Source: Flavobacterium sp. UBA7680 (GTDB taxonomy: Bacteria > Bacteroidota > Bacteroidia > Flavobacteriales > Flavobacteriaceae). From it: 64,000 bases of DNA. This document shows, piece by piece, positions 40,936-49,986 of the stretch. The position numbers were made by a program, and so were the translations under genes. Every line of letters starts with the position of its first letter. Positions within the stretch are counted from its first letter, which is position 1. The stretch lies in NCBI RefSeq assembly GCF_002482975.1, contig NZ_DLHA01000032.1, positions 62,001-126,000 of the forward strand, given 5' to 3'. The notes beneath the pieces were generated by a model, which saw nothing but the letters and a program-made list of their open reading frames with translations, made no database searches and was not told the origin of the DNA.

Positions 40936-41718
40936 TTAATGAGCTGTGAAATCAAAAAAATCTGCCAGGTTCAGACTTGCATCAACACTTTGAAATTTGC
41001 CATTTCCATCTTTTCTTTCATCTAGAACTATTAATCCTGATTTATTTTTTAACATCAACATAGTTGTAATAACTTGCTTTCCGCTTATATAAGATTCTGT
41101 TGTATTGTGTTTCACCAATTCCATTTTGATAATTGGAGGCAGACTTGCCGGAAATTCTATAAAATCACTAAAATTATCTTTACCAATGTTTTTCACTACT
41201 CCTACTACTTCTCCGTTTACTTTGCGCATTATTCCGTCTAGTTTTCCGGTATAACCGCTGGCAGAATATTTATTAAGAGTTGGGAAAATAAATTTGAAAC
41301 CGGCATTACCTGTCTGCGTTATTTTACCGGGTTTCGTATCCAGAACATTATTTATCCATAAATCTTCTTTAGTATAAAAAGAGATCGTATCAATAGGTTT
41401 TGCAGTTGTTAGTTGATAAGAATAAAGAAGCTGCTTGCTTACTTTATTAGTAATTTCAACCAGTTTTGTTTTGTTTGAATAAAATACAAATTCGTAATTT
41501 TTATCAACTTTTTTTATGTAAGCATTTTTCTTTCCTTCTGTAAGGATTTTTCCATCTACCGCTATTTGTATAGAATCTTTTTGTGCATTATAACCGTGTA
41601 TTACTACTTTTCCCGGCTCCTGTTCTTCATAATAAGGAACCATATCTTCATTGATACAGGCTTGGCAAAGGAGAAGTACAATTGAAAATAAAAGTATTGG
41701 AACAATTTTAGTTTTCAT
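40936..41718 (-). CDS. Lipoprotein of unknown function in TonB-receptor operon
   Basis: A 260-residue lipoprotein: lipobox Cys (LLLCQAC) followed by a beta-rich domain (GKVVIHGYNAQKDSIQIAVD and VKKVDKNYEFVFYSN-like strands) and a C-terminal domain. No catalytic residues seen. It lies 27 bp before the S41 peptidase gene and 46 bp after a T9SS cargo gene. I do not recognise the family; a surface-exposed binding lipoprotein is likely. Confidence 0.7.
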   Translation of the reverse strand: MKTKIVPILLFSIVLLLCQACINEDMVPYYEEQEPGKVVIHGYNAQKDSIQIAVDGKILTEGKKNAYIKKVDKNYEFVFYSNKTKLVEITNKVSKQLLYSYQLTTAKPIDTISFYTKEDLWINNVLDTKPGKITQTGNAGFKFIFPTLNKYSASGYTGKLDGIMRKVNGEVVGVVKNIGKDNFSDFIEFPASLPPIIKMELVKHNTTESYISGKQVITTMLMLKNKSGLIVLDERKDGNGKFQSVDASLNLADFFDFTAH

Positions 41719-41764
41719 ATTTTATATTTTGTCTTTATAATTATTTCTGAAAATAATTATCTGT

Positions 41765-42613
41765 TTACTTTTTGATAAATTTTATTTTTTTGGAAATTGT
41801 ATTATTTGATATTACCAGAAAATAAATTCCCTGCGGAAGATTCGCTACTGAAATATTTTCTTTTAAATCTGCATTACTTTTAACTAATATTCCTGCAGAG
41901 CTGTAAATTTTTGCTGCAAAATCTTCGTTTAGAAATTGTTCGCTTATTTCTAAATCTAAATTTTCTGCAACAGGATTTTGTTTAAGACGTATTGTATTAT
42001 TTTTATCGAAATCGTCAACACCTAATAATGCTTCGGCTGTGATCCATACTTTATCAACTTCATATCCAACAAAATTGCTGTTTTCATTTAAAAGGGAAAT
42101 GTAAACGTTTTGATTACCTACAAACTGCGAAATATCTACCACATAATCTTTAAATTCCGGATCTAATTGTGAAATTCTTTCCATATAAATAGTTCCTAAA
42201 AGTGTGGCAGAAGCTGGATCTGGAGATGTTCCTCCGTAGACTAAAATATTTTTGCTTCCACCGAAAATTGCCATTTGTGCTGTAAAATCTAATTCAATTT
42301 TTCCGCTGTAATATGATAAATCTATTGCTGGCAGCATGGCCCAGTTTTGTTCTATTATATCAAGCGCCGCACCCGTATTTAAATCAATATTATAAGTACC
42401 TAATACATTAAAATTACCATCTTTAATTCCTCCTGTATTTTCATCAAATTGAATGTTTTTTCGGGCACTCCAGTTACTGCTGTTGCCATCTTTGTCTAAT
42501 AAAGTCCAATCTGAAACGTCACCATCCTCAAAATCATCTTCCCAAATTGTAAACTGGGCAGATGATACAGTTGTAATCATTAGTAATAAAAATAATAGTA
42601 TAATTTTTTTCAT
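41765..42613 (-). CDS. T9SS-secreted protein with choice-of-anchor-J-like domain
   Basis: A 282-residue protein with signal peptide (TVSSAQ). The N-terminal domain starts WEDDFEDGDVSDWTLLDKDG, the pattern of choice-of-anchor J/jelly-roll domains (FE...W...D.DG...W). The C-terminal 75 residues are a type A T9SS sorting domain (LKQNPVAENLDLEIS, LPQGIYFLVISNN, KKIKFIKK), so the protein is sent across the outer membrane by the type IX secretion system and cleaved or anchored there. Confidence 0.85.
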   Translation of the reverse strand: MKKIILLFLLLMITTVSSAQFTIWEDDFEDGDVSDWTLLDKDGNSSNWSARKNIQFDENTGGIKDGNFNVLGTYNIDLNTGAALDIIEQNWAMLPAIDLSYYSGKIELDFTAQMAIFGGSKNILVYGGTSPDPASATLLGTIYMERISQLDPEFKDYVVDISQFVGNQNVYISLLNENSNFVGYEVDKVWITAEALLGVDDFDKNNTIRLKQNPVAENLDLEISEQFLNEDFAAKIYSSAGILVKSNADLKENISVANLPQGIYFLVISNNTISKKIKFIKK

Positions 42614-42630
42614 ATTTTATTTGTAAAAAG

Positions 42631-42657
42631 CATGGGCAGAAATGCTGCCCATGCTGA
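42631..42657 (-). terminator. Terminator after the beta-helix lipoprotein gene
   Basis: Perfect 11-base arms AGCATGGGCAG/CTGCCCATGCT, 5-base loop, then T-rich sequence on the minus strand, 26 bp after the stop codon at 42683. The downstream T9SS gene thus needs readthrough or its own promoter. Confidence 0.8.
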
Positions 42658-42682
42658 ATTAAATATTGCTTAACCTAACTAA

Positions 42683-43999
42683 TTAGAAATTTGAAAACTT
42701 AGTCCAAGTAGCTGTCCAAAGTGCTTCAGTTTTGAATGCACCTGTAGCACCAGAAAGATCAAATGCACTGTCATTAAAGAATGGCTGAGTTAAAGACCAT
42801 TTGTGTCCTGGAACTACAGTAGATGTAGCATTTCCAAAACCTAAAGCAACTGTTGTTGGCAATACTGGATTAACATATCCGTGGATAGATATTGCAGACC
42901 AAGAAGAACCAGTTGATACTGAAGGAGATTCCCAGTTGATTCCTCTGTTGTATCCTGTTACAGTAGCATCAGTAAGGCTGATTTGCCCTAATCTGCGTAC
43001 GTGGATTCCATTTTCGTATGAGTTAGCAGCTGTTGCAGAACTAACACCAATAATAGATAATTGAGAAATAACAGGACGTGTGATAATTGTTGTAGAAGTA
43101 CCACCAGCATTGTTATCTAATTCGATACCATTTGAATCTGGTACTAAGTTTGGTGCAGTACCACTTGTACTGTGAGTAGAATTAATATCAGCAAGAGCGA
43201 TTGCTTTTGTGATAGATCCAGTATAACCTAAATCAAAGTCAAAGTTATCATCATCCGGAGCAAAAGAAACTAAATGAGTAGCATTAACTCTACCTCCAAA
43301 AAATTCAAATGAATCGTCTCTACCGTAAGAAACCTGAACGTGATTAACTGTAGTAAGAGCACCAACTCCACCAAAAGTTACACCATTGATTTCAACACCA
43401 GTTGCAGCATCTAAGATTCTACCAGCAAATTCAACACGAACATAAGAAATTGTTCCTGCATTGTGAGATGCGTTTGATCCACCATAGTAGAAATCAGAAA
43501 CATTTGGCTGATCACCTAATCCTTCGATAATATTAGTAGTTGATCCGTTATTTACCTGATCATCACCTAAAATTACAAGACCACCAAAATCTCCAGGAGT
43601 TGCAGTTGTTCCAGCAACACCATCTAATAAATTGTAACTTGTAAAAATAATTGGAGCATTTAAAGTTCCTTGTGCATTAATTTTCCCTGTTTTAGTAATT
43701 ACAAGAACTCCAGTAGCAACACCTGCAGCAAGAGGTTTAGCTTTAATGTAAGTACCAGCCTGAATTGTTAATGTAGCTCCGGATTTTACACGAACTACTC
43801 CGTTAATTTCCCAAACTTTGTCACTTGTCCAAGTTGTGTTAGTTGTAATATCTCCGCTTACAGTTTGTACAGTTGCAGGATATCCTGTGTAGTCAGCCCC
43901 AGCAGCTTTCATAGAAAAAGAAGAATCAGCAGAAGAATCATCATTTTGGCAAGAACTCACAAGTAGAGCTACAATTGCGAACATAAAAAATTTTTTCAT
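42683..43999 (-). CDS. Beta-helix surface lipoprotein, unknown
   Basis: A 438-residue lipoprotein with lipobox Cys17 (LLVSSC). Most of the chain has the repeating short-strand pattern of a right-handed parallel beta-helix: VRVKSGATLTIQAGTYIKA, GKINAQGTLNAPIIFTS, GGLVILGDDQVNNG, and so on. No glycosidase or lyase catalytic residues are evident. In Bacteroidota, such lipoproteins accompany TonB receptors as surface capture proteins. It has a long leader of over 500 bp upstream to the receptor gene, so its expression is probably separate or post-transcriptionally set. Confidence 0.7.
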   Translation of the reverse strand: MKKFFMFAIVALLVSSCQNDDSSADSSFSMKAAGADYTGYPATVQTVSGDITTNTTWTSDKVWEINGVVRVKSGATLTIQAGTYIKAKPLAAGVATGVLVITKTGKINAQGTLNAPIIFTSYNLLDGVAGTTATPGDFGGLVILGDDQVNNGSTTNIIEGLGDQPNVSDFYYGGSNASHNAGTISYVRVEFAGRILDAATGVEINGVTFGGVGALTTVNHVQVSYGRDDSFEFFGGRVNATHLVSFAPDDDNFDFDLGYTGSITKAIALADINSTHSTSGTAPNLVPDSNGIELDNNAGGTSTTIITRPVISQLSIIGVSSATAANSYENGIHVRRLGQISLTDATVTGYNRGINWESPSVSTGSSWSAISIHGYVNPVLPTTVALGFGNATSTVVPGHKWSLTQPFFNDSAFDLSGATGAFKTEALWTATWTKFSNF

Positions 44000-44524
44000 A
44001 ATAATTTAATTATTGCTATATTTGCCGCTATTAAACTAGGCCTTTGGAGAGAGCAGCAAAATTTCTTTCCTTAGGTCTTTCTCGTTTTTGGTAAATTTGT
44101 TTTTTCAAACGCATCCGTTTTACCGTCCGGGGGAGCTTACCTAACTTCCATCTTTCACTATTAGGATTTTTTCATTTCAATGAAAGGATCAACTTCGATT
44201 CCTTTTAAAATTTAAATACACAAAAAGATAAATGTCTTTGGATATGATAAACCTAATGCCTTGTCTTCTTTTATATTGTTTTGGCTTAAATTGAAGATTC
44301 CGTATATCTGCAGGTTTCATTCTTTTATCTATTTAAATTTCTCAAAGAACATTTTAAAATACTCTCAGCAAAAAGAGTTTTTATTTTTTACCCAACTTCT
44401 TTATTTATTAGTATTAGCTTTTGAAATAACAGAATATCATGGGTATTTTTTATTGTTAACTTTTTCTTAATATTCAGCAGGAAAATACTTATGATTATGA
44501 ATTTAGTATTAACAATAGCTAATT
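44000..44524. other. Long intergenic leader with GC-richer segment
   Basis: 525 bp between the receptor gene (ends 44525) and the beta-helix gene (starts 43999), both minus strand. On the minus strand the part from about 44200 to 44020 could fold: AAAGGA/TCCTTT and TTTCAT/ATGAAA hairpins, then GGTAAA...TTTACC enclosing GTTTG/CAAA, next to a GC-rich CTCCCCCGGACGG (near 44130). A + strand match to -7, TAAATTTG, is at 44092. No ORF longer than about 70 codons looks real. No known riboswitch consensus (cobalamin, TPP, SAM, FMN) was recognised. Confidence 0.4.
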
Positions 44525-47500
44525 TTAAAAATCATAGTTTAGAGAAATACTAATCGTTCTTCCAGCAAATGATTTAAAAACTACCTGATCGATATCCGGG
44601 TCATATTTATTGGTTGCATTGGCACCAAGACTGTATCTTGATCTTGGATTAGAGCCTGAGGGAACATCTTCAATTTTACTGTAACTATTGTTATTATTGT
44701 AGGTTTGTACCCCTGCATCAAACATATTTTTGATACTAAATTTAAACTGCAGGTCTTTCTTCTTGAAGAATTTATAACTCAACTGAGCATCTGTTTGTGC
44801 ATAAGGCATACGGATTTCCTCTGCCGAATAATCAAAACCTACTAAAATATATTGATCTCCAACTGCATTATGTCTAAGGCTGAAGCCAAAACGGTCGCCT
44901 ACATAATCCATTCCTAAGTTATAAGTATAAGGTGACTGTCCATAAAGTGGTCTGTTGGCTTCATAAAGCCCTCCCGTACCATCTATATTAACGAATGAAG
45001 TAACTTTTGTGTCATTTACAGAAGCGTTCCCATAAACAAATAAATGTTTTAAAAGATCACCTTCACCTAAAAAAGAAAGGCTTTTATAAAACTCTAATTC
45101 AACTCCCCAAAGTTTAGCATTATTTGAATTAACATTATAAATATCTCTCACATTTGAAGTATTCAGTAAACCAACAGCTTCAATTGGATTATCGATATCT
45201 TTATGATATATGCCAAAGGATAAAATTTCACCTCCAGAAGGAAACCATTCTAACTTTAAATCGTAATTATTAGCAACACTCGAAACTATTCCGTCTGTAT
45301 AATTGTAAATTTTAGCAGCTCGAAGCGGGTCATAATATGGAATACCTAAACGTTCAGCAAACTGCGGACGTAAAACTGATTTATTGTAACCCAATCTTAC
45401 ATTCATTTTATTAGTTGGGCTAATAATTAAACTTGCAGATGGCAGAAATTGCCATTTTTTATCATCTCCTTGCACTTCAGAAAATCCATCTGGATTTTCT
45501 GACTGGCTTTCTATTTGGGTATATAAATAACTTTCTGCCCTTACTCCCCAAACGAATCTTACATATTGACCAATTTTATCATCTAGCATTAAATAAGGAG
45601 AATGTATTTTTACGTCTCCCACATATTTGTTTCCGTAGATGCCATATTTCTGCCAGCCAAAACCACCATAATAATAGTTTGACCCGTCTAGAAATTCTGG
45701 AAGAGGTTCATAAATTGTTGCAAAACCAGTTGGTTGACCTACTGTTATTAATTTAGCTGATTCCTGCTGATTGGTTGCTTTTTTATAAGTACCAAAATAT
45801 CCTCCTTTGATATCGTTTGTAAAAGAGTCTCCAAAATTAAAAGTGTATTTAAAATTGACTGCCCAGTTGTAATCTACTTCATCATTTGTAAAATAACTTC
45901 GACTAAACGGAAATCTATTTCCATTGTTCTCGACACTATAATTTGTTATAATATCATCGCCTACTCTTCCTTTTCCTATAGCTACAAATGTGGCGTCTTT
46001 GGTATCTTTTGTAACATTTCCGTATGCTCCGTACCAATTCACTTCGAGTTTGTCGAATTTGTGATTTCCTTCCACTTTATTTTGAATAAATGTGGTGTAA
46101 ACAGGATAATTAGACTCTGATGTAGTTGGTAAAATGCTTCCGCTTAGTATTTCCGGAATAGAATAAGCTCCATCTGCCCAGCCGCTAATTTGTGTTAACT
46201 GATTATTGTAAATATGCATAACCGTGTTGCGCATTGTAATTTTATGGTTATCCAACTGAATTGCAGCATTAAACATTCCGCCTAATGTTGAATTATAGTT
46301 ATAATTGTTTCCTGAATTTCTAAAGCCGTATTTTGTAAAAGTCGAATAACTTGAATTGTCTTTCTCTGGAGTAAATTCAGAATTCATTTGGTAACTTCCT
46401 CTTTGAGTGTGTTCAATTTCTAAGGTTTCCTGCGTGTTTTTAAAAATAAGAGAACCTACAAACCCCCATTTGTTATTGCCTTTTAATTTATAAACACGCC
46501 CTAAACCAAACTGAAGCGTAGTTCCCGGTGCTCCATATGTTTTATAAGTACTAAAATTATCTTGTGTAAATTGTTTAGAATAATCAATAAAAGGCCCAGA
46601 TGTCGCTAAACTTGTTGGCGGATCTATTGTAGTATGATTAGTAGGATAATCACGTCTTCCGTCATCAAATCCCCAGTAATCGTAATCGCCTTCTTGTCTT
46701 GTTAGTCTGTCTTTAAAAGTACTTTTGCTGTTATAAGAATTACTAATAGAAAAATTGGTGAAATTTTCTTTTGGGATATCTTTTGTTTTTACTTCTACAT
46801 ATCCTCCGGCAAAATTAGCGTACATATCTGGCGTTGCAGATTTGCTTACTACGATACTCTCTACCATTGCAGTTGGAATAATATCAAAAGAAAAGTTTTG
46901 CTGATAAGCATCTGTACTTGGTAAAGCGATTCCATCCATAACGGCCTGGTTCCATCTTTCTCCCATCGAACGTACTACAACATATTTATCATTTACGGTT
47001 GTAACTCCTGTGATACGTTTTAACGAAGCCGCTACGTCTCTGTCTGGAGTTCTTGCGATTTGTTCTGCCGAAATACCATCAGAAAACTGAGCCGCTTTTT
47101 TTTGCTGAATTAACATTCCTTCAACCGAAGCTGTGGCCTGTTTATAATTTTGTACAATGATTACTTCATTTAGCGATTGTGCATCTTCCTTCAAAGAAAC
47201 AACCAGTGGTGTCTCTTCTCCTTCCTCAACTTTTACGTGAGTAATTTTTTGGGTTTGAAAAGAAATTACGCTTATCTCAATAGTATATTCTCCTGCTTCA
47301 AGTTCTAAAGTATAACTACCATCAATATCTGACTGTGCGCCGAAACCTGTTTCAACAACTTTAATATTAGCTCCAGGAAGCGAAAGCCCGTTGTTATCAA
47401 CCACCTTTCCTACAATTTTCCCTCTCCTTTTTTTTTTAACTGCGTCGTTTCTTTTAACCGCAATATTATTGTCCGTTCTTCTAAAATCTAAATTGGTTAA

Positions 47501-47767
47501 GGTTTGTAAATCATTCAGTACTTCATCGATTGTTACATTATCTTTTTTTAAGGTAACAAGCGGAAAACTTAAGTCAAGGTCTTTTTGATAAACAAATTGA
47601 TAAGGCGTTTGTGATTTTAAATTATCAATGATTTTTTGAGGCGAAGAGTTTTTAAAATCAACCGATACGGTTCCTGTTTGCGAATAAATAGTGTTTGTTC
47701 CGAGAAAAAATCCCAAAAACAAAATCCAGATGGCAGTAAAATAATGCCTGGAAAAATCATTGTTCAT
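44525..47767 (-). CDS. TonB-dependent receptor with STN and CarboxypepD-like domains
   Basis: A 1080-residue outer-membrane protein. After the signal peptide (NTIYSQ), residues 33-110 are an STN domain (SVDFKNSSPQKIIDNLKSQT) as found in transducers that signal to FecR. Residues 115-195 are a carboxypeptidase-regulatory-like domain (GKIVGKVVDNNGLSLPGANI), and a plug (RTPDRDVAASLKRITGV, VRSMGERWNQAVMDGIALP) is followed by a long barrel ending TISISLNYDF. The missing SusD partner means it is an OMR-type receptor. Together with sigma and FecR genes upstream it forms a cell-surface-signalling system; the substrate is unknown, though the S41 protease in the operon hints at peptide material. Confidence 0.92.
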   Translation of the reverse strand: MNNDFSRHYFTAIWILFLGFFLGTNTIYSQTGTVSVDFKNSSPQKIIDNLKSQTPYQFVYQKDLDLSFPLVTLKKDNVTIDEVLNDLQTLTNLDFRRTDNNIAVKRNDAVKKKRRGKIVGKVVDNNGLSLPGANIKVVETGFGAQSDIDGSYTLELEAGEYTIEISVISFQTQKITHVKVEEGEETPLVVSLKEDAQSLNEVIIVQNYKQATASVEGMLIQQKKAAQFSDGISAEQIARTPDRDVAASLKRITGVTTVNDKYVVVRSMGERWNQAVMDGIALPSTDAYQQNFSFDIIPTAMVESIVVSKSATPDMYANFAGGYVEVKTKDIPKENFTNFSISNSYNSKSTFKDRLTRQEGDYDYWGFDDGRRDYPTNHTTIDPPTSLATSGPFIDYSKQFTQDNFSTYKTYGAPGTTLQFGLGRVYKLKGNNKWGFVGSLIFKNTQETLEIEHTQRGSYQMNSEFTPEKDNSSYSTFTKYGFRNSGNNYNYNSTLGGMFNAAIQLDNHKITMRNTVMHIYNNQLTQISGWADGAYSIPEILSGSILPTTSESNYPVYTTFIQNKVEGNHKFDKLEVNWYGAYGNVTKDTKDATFVAIGKGRVGDDIITNYSVENNGNRFPFSRSYFTNDEVDYNWAVNFKYTFNFGDSFTNDIKGGYFGTYKKATNQQESAKLITVGQPTGFATIYEPLPEFLDGSNYYYGGFGWQKYGIYGNKYVGDVKIHSPYLMLDDKIGQYVRFVWGVRAESYLYTQIESQSENPDGFSEVQGDDKKWQFLPSASLIISPTNKMNVRLGYNKSVLRPQFAERLGIPYYDPLRAAKIYNYTDGIVSSVANNYDLKLEWFPSGGEILSFGIYHKDIDNPIEAVGLLNTSNVRDIYNVNSNNAKLWGVELEFYKSLSFLGEGDLLKHLFVYGNASVNDTKVTSFVNIDGTGGLYEANRPLYGQSPYTYNLGMDYVGDRFGFSLRHNAVGDQYILVGFDYSAEEIRMPYAQTDAQLSYKFFKKKDLQFKFSIKNMFDAGVQTYNNNNSYSKIEDVPSGSNPRSRYSLGANATNKYDPDIDQVVFKSFAGRTISISLNYDF

Positions 47768-47870
47768 AGTTGAAATTGTTAGTTTGTGTAATTAATTTAA
47801 TGAGATATTTTGCGTTAAATATTTTGTAATTTTATAATAATGGCTGTAAGACAATAAATTATTGTTTATT

Positions 47871-48719
47871 TTATTTACCGATTATATAAGTGCTGTTTCC
47901 GGCTGGACTAATATGAATTTCTAAAGCAAAAGCAATGGTTTGCAGTGTTTCATAAAAGCCTTGTCGAGTATCCAGAGTTCCCTGTATTTTTAGATTTTTT
48001 AAATCGTCATCCAGATAATTCACCGTAAACTTATGATCGCGTTGTAGTGTTGTAATAACCTCATCCAGAGTTAAACCATCAACATACAGTAAAACTTTTT
48101 TCCACTCTGGTTCAAAATTGTTTGTTTTCTCTTTATTAACTGTAGCCGTTTTTTCGGCATATATGGCTCTGTAACCTCTTTCAAGGAAAACCGTATTTTG
48201 TGTGCTTTCTACTTTTACTTTTCCTGTTCTTACGCTTACCTGTGCATCGTTATCATTGTAGGCTTTAACATTAAATGAAGTTCCTAAAACAGTTGTTTTT
48301 ACAGCTCCTGAAGTAATAATAAACGGACGTGTAACATCTCGCTTTACTTCAAAAAAGGCTTCTCCTCTTAAAGTTACATTTCGTTCCTTTTTTGAAAATT
48401 TTGCTGGATAATCTATTTCTGTATTTTGATTCAACCAAACTCTTGTACCATCTGGCAGCGTTATAAGACGTATATCGTCTTTAAAAGTTATGGTTGAAGT
48501 AATTTTAGGTTTAGATAAATCTAATCGGTTTAAAGAATGATAACTTCCAATAGAAAGAACAATTACAGCACACGCCACGGCAGCCCAATTGTAAAGGTTT
48601 CTATATTTATGAATTGTCGCCTTTCGAATATTATCCCACATTCGGGCTTCCGTATCATTTGGAAGAATACCTCTATTGGGTATAGCATTCCATTCTTCTT
48701 TTAATTTTTTATTTCTCAT
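47871..48719 (-). CDS. FecR-type anti-sigma factor
   Basis: A 282-residue protein: an N-terminal cytosolic part, a single membrane segment (about 43-61, LYNWAAVACAVIVLSIGSYH) and a periplasmic FecR domain (TLPDGTRVWLNQNTEIDYPA, ERNVTLRGEAFFEVKRD, VKTTVLGTSFNVKAYND). The C-terminal DUF4974/STN-like part begins ...VDGLTLDEVITTLQRDHKF. It relays the receptor signal to the ECF sigma factor encoded upstream. The receptor gene begins 103 bp downstream. The gap to the sigma gene is unusually long and contains an inverted repeat. Confidence 0.9.
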   Translation of the reverse strand: MRNKKLKEEWNAIPNRGILPNDTEARMWDNIRKATIHKYRNLYNWAAVACAVIVLSIGSYHSLNRLDLSKPKITSTITFKDDIRLITLPDGTRVWLNQNTEIDYPAKFSKKERNVTLRGEAFFEVKRDVTRPFIITSGAVKTTVLGTSFNVKAYNDNDAQVSVRTGKVKVESTQNTVFLERGYRAIYAEKTATVNKEKTNNFEPEWKKVLLYVDGLTLDEVITTLQRDHKFTVNYLDDDLKNLKIQGTLDTRQGFYETLQTIAFALEIHISPAGNSTYIIGK

Positions 48720-48942
48720 TTAGATTTATTTAGAATCGAAAAATCATGCGCGAATCTCCCCGATTCAACTACATTAGATTTTCATTCTTTTAAATGTCAC
48801 GGGGTATTGTTACTATTAACGTTTTCTTAATCTGCGAGAAGATTTGGCAGCATAATATTGAAAACAAAAAAATCAACAGATTAATTCCGATAGCTATCGG
48901 GACGTTTCTACAGCACTGAATCATTCCTTCGGAATTTTAAAA

Positions 48943-49152
48943 AAGAACCAAAGGTTCGATTTATATTGTAGGGCCGGATTTTAATCCGGTTTACGAAGCA
49001 TATTACCAATCTTTGTCGAATTTCGCGTGCGATTTACTTCGTCTGTTCGCTATCGCTCGGGTCTCCCTTCGGTCGAAATGACAATATTGTCGCCAATCTT
49101 TGTAAACCGGATTAAAATCCGGCCCTACAATATAGGCCGAACCTTCGGCTCT
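48943..49152. repeat. Long inverted repeat with 32-bp perfect arms
   Basis: Arms at 48962-48993 and 49103-49134 (core GTAGGGCCGGATTTTAATCC and complement) are perfect over 32 bp, and weaker outer arms (GAACCAAAGGTTCG against CGAACCTTCGGCTC) extend the pairing. The loop of about 110 bp contains a shorter stem (CTCGGGTCTCCC region) and a TCGAAATGACAA segment that also occurs in the element at 12724-12825. No ORF. It splits the sigma gene from the FecR gene. Confidence 0.75.
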
Positions 49153-49183
49153 TTTCTGCTAATCTGAATTTCGAAATGGCAAA

Positions 49184-49765
49184 CTAATACGCAATAAACT
49201 CAGTCTGGCTTATAAAGAAAAGCGCAAACCAATAAAGTTCATGGTTCTTTACCGAGTTTTTCTTTAAAAATTGTAAAGTTTTAGATATTTGGTTGGCAAC
49301 AGCACTTGGAGACATATTCATTTCAACCGCAATTTCTTTATAGCTGCGATCTTCAAATTTATGGAGGCTGAAAATTTTTCTTCTTTTTTCCGGAATTTTG
49401 TTAAGCAGATATTCAATTTTTTCCAGCTGAGAACTGATATCTTCATCAGGTTCGGCGGCACTGTCGAGTTCCTTAATCAATTGATCATCTTCTACAGAAA
49501 AAATTCGGTTTTGCTTTTTGTACCATTTTGAGATTTCCTGTTTGGAACTTTTAAACAGAATGGCTTCGAGCGTAACGTTTGGGTCTAATTTTGCTCGGTA
49601 TTTCCAAAGATGAATAAATACATTTTGCGTTACATCTTCTGAATCTGCAAGCTGCGCTGTATATTTTTTGACGAAACAAAAAACTTTAAAATGATACAAT
49701 TCATATATTTCCTTAAAACAAGAATCATCTCCCGCACGCAACCTTAATATTAAATTAGAACTCAT
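49184..49765 (-). CDS. ECF-type RNA polymerase sigma factor
   Basis: A 193-residue sigma-70 of the extracytoplasmic-function class. Region 2 (YHFKVFCFVKKYTAQLADSEDVTQNVFIHLW, here VTQNVFIHLW) and region 4 with helix-turn-helix (RRKIFSLHKFEDRSYKEIAV, MSPSAVANQISKTLQF). It is released from FecR when the STN receptor binds its ligand. The gene is followed by the FecR gene after 464 bp, including the inverted repeat at 48943-49152, rather than the usual short spacing, so the repeat may be a late insertion that weakens the coupling. Confidence 0.9.
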   Translation of the reverse strand: MSSNLILRLRAGDDSCFKEIYELYHFKVFCFVKKYTAQLADSEDVTQNVFIHLWKYRAKLDPNVTLEAILFKSSKQEISKWYKKQNRIFSVEDDQLIKELDSAAEPDEDISSQLEKIEYLLNKIPEKRRKIFSLHKFEDRSYKEIAVEMNMSPSAVANQISKTLQFLKKNSVKNHELYWFALFFISQTEFIAY

Positions 49766-49986
49766 AATGCAATTTTAATTGTTAAAGAAGACCCTTACAA
49801 AAGTATAATAAACATTTATTCCTATTTTTTACAATTTGGTCATTTAATAATTTATTAATATTGAAACCAGTTTACTGTGTTTAAAGGGTTTTACAAGAGG
49901 CTCCCGCATTTCTAAAAATCGCTGTATTAGCAAATCATTAAAAGATTTGTAATTTTGATGTATAAATCAGTAAGTAACTCTTCGTA

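Noticed and set aside
44000..44200. Cobalamin, TPP, SAM or FMN riboswitch
   Set aside because: None of the expected conserved core sequences was found; only generic stems were seen, so it is listed as an unexplained leader.
44261..44470. Possible small membrane protein of 69 residues
   Set aside because: A+T-rich intergenic frame with Phe/Leu/Tyr bias only, and no recognisable motif; treated as chance.
45433..45756. Open frame of 107 codons on the plus strand
   Set aside because: It lies wholly inside the TonB receptor gene on the opposite strand, is Leu/Ile/His-rich as expected of an antisense shadow, and has no separate context.
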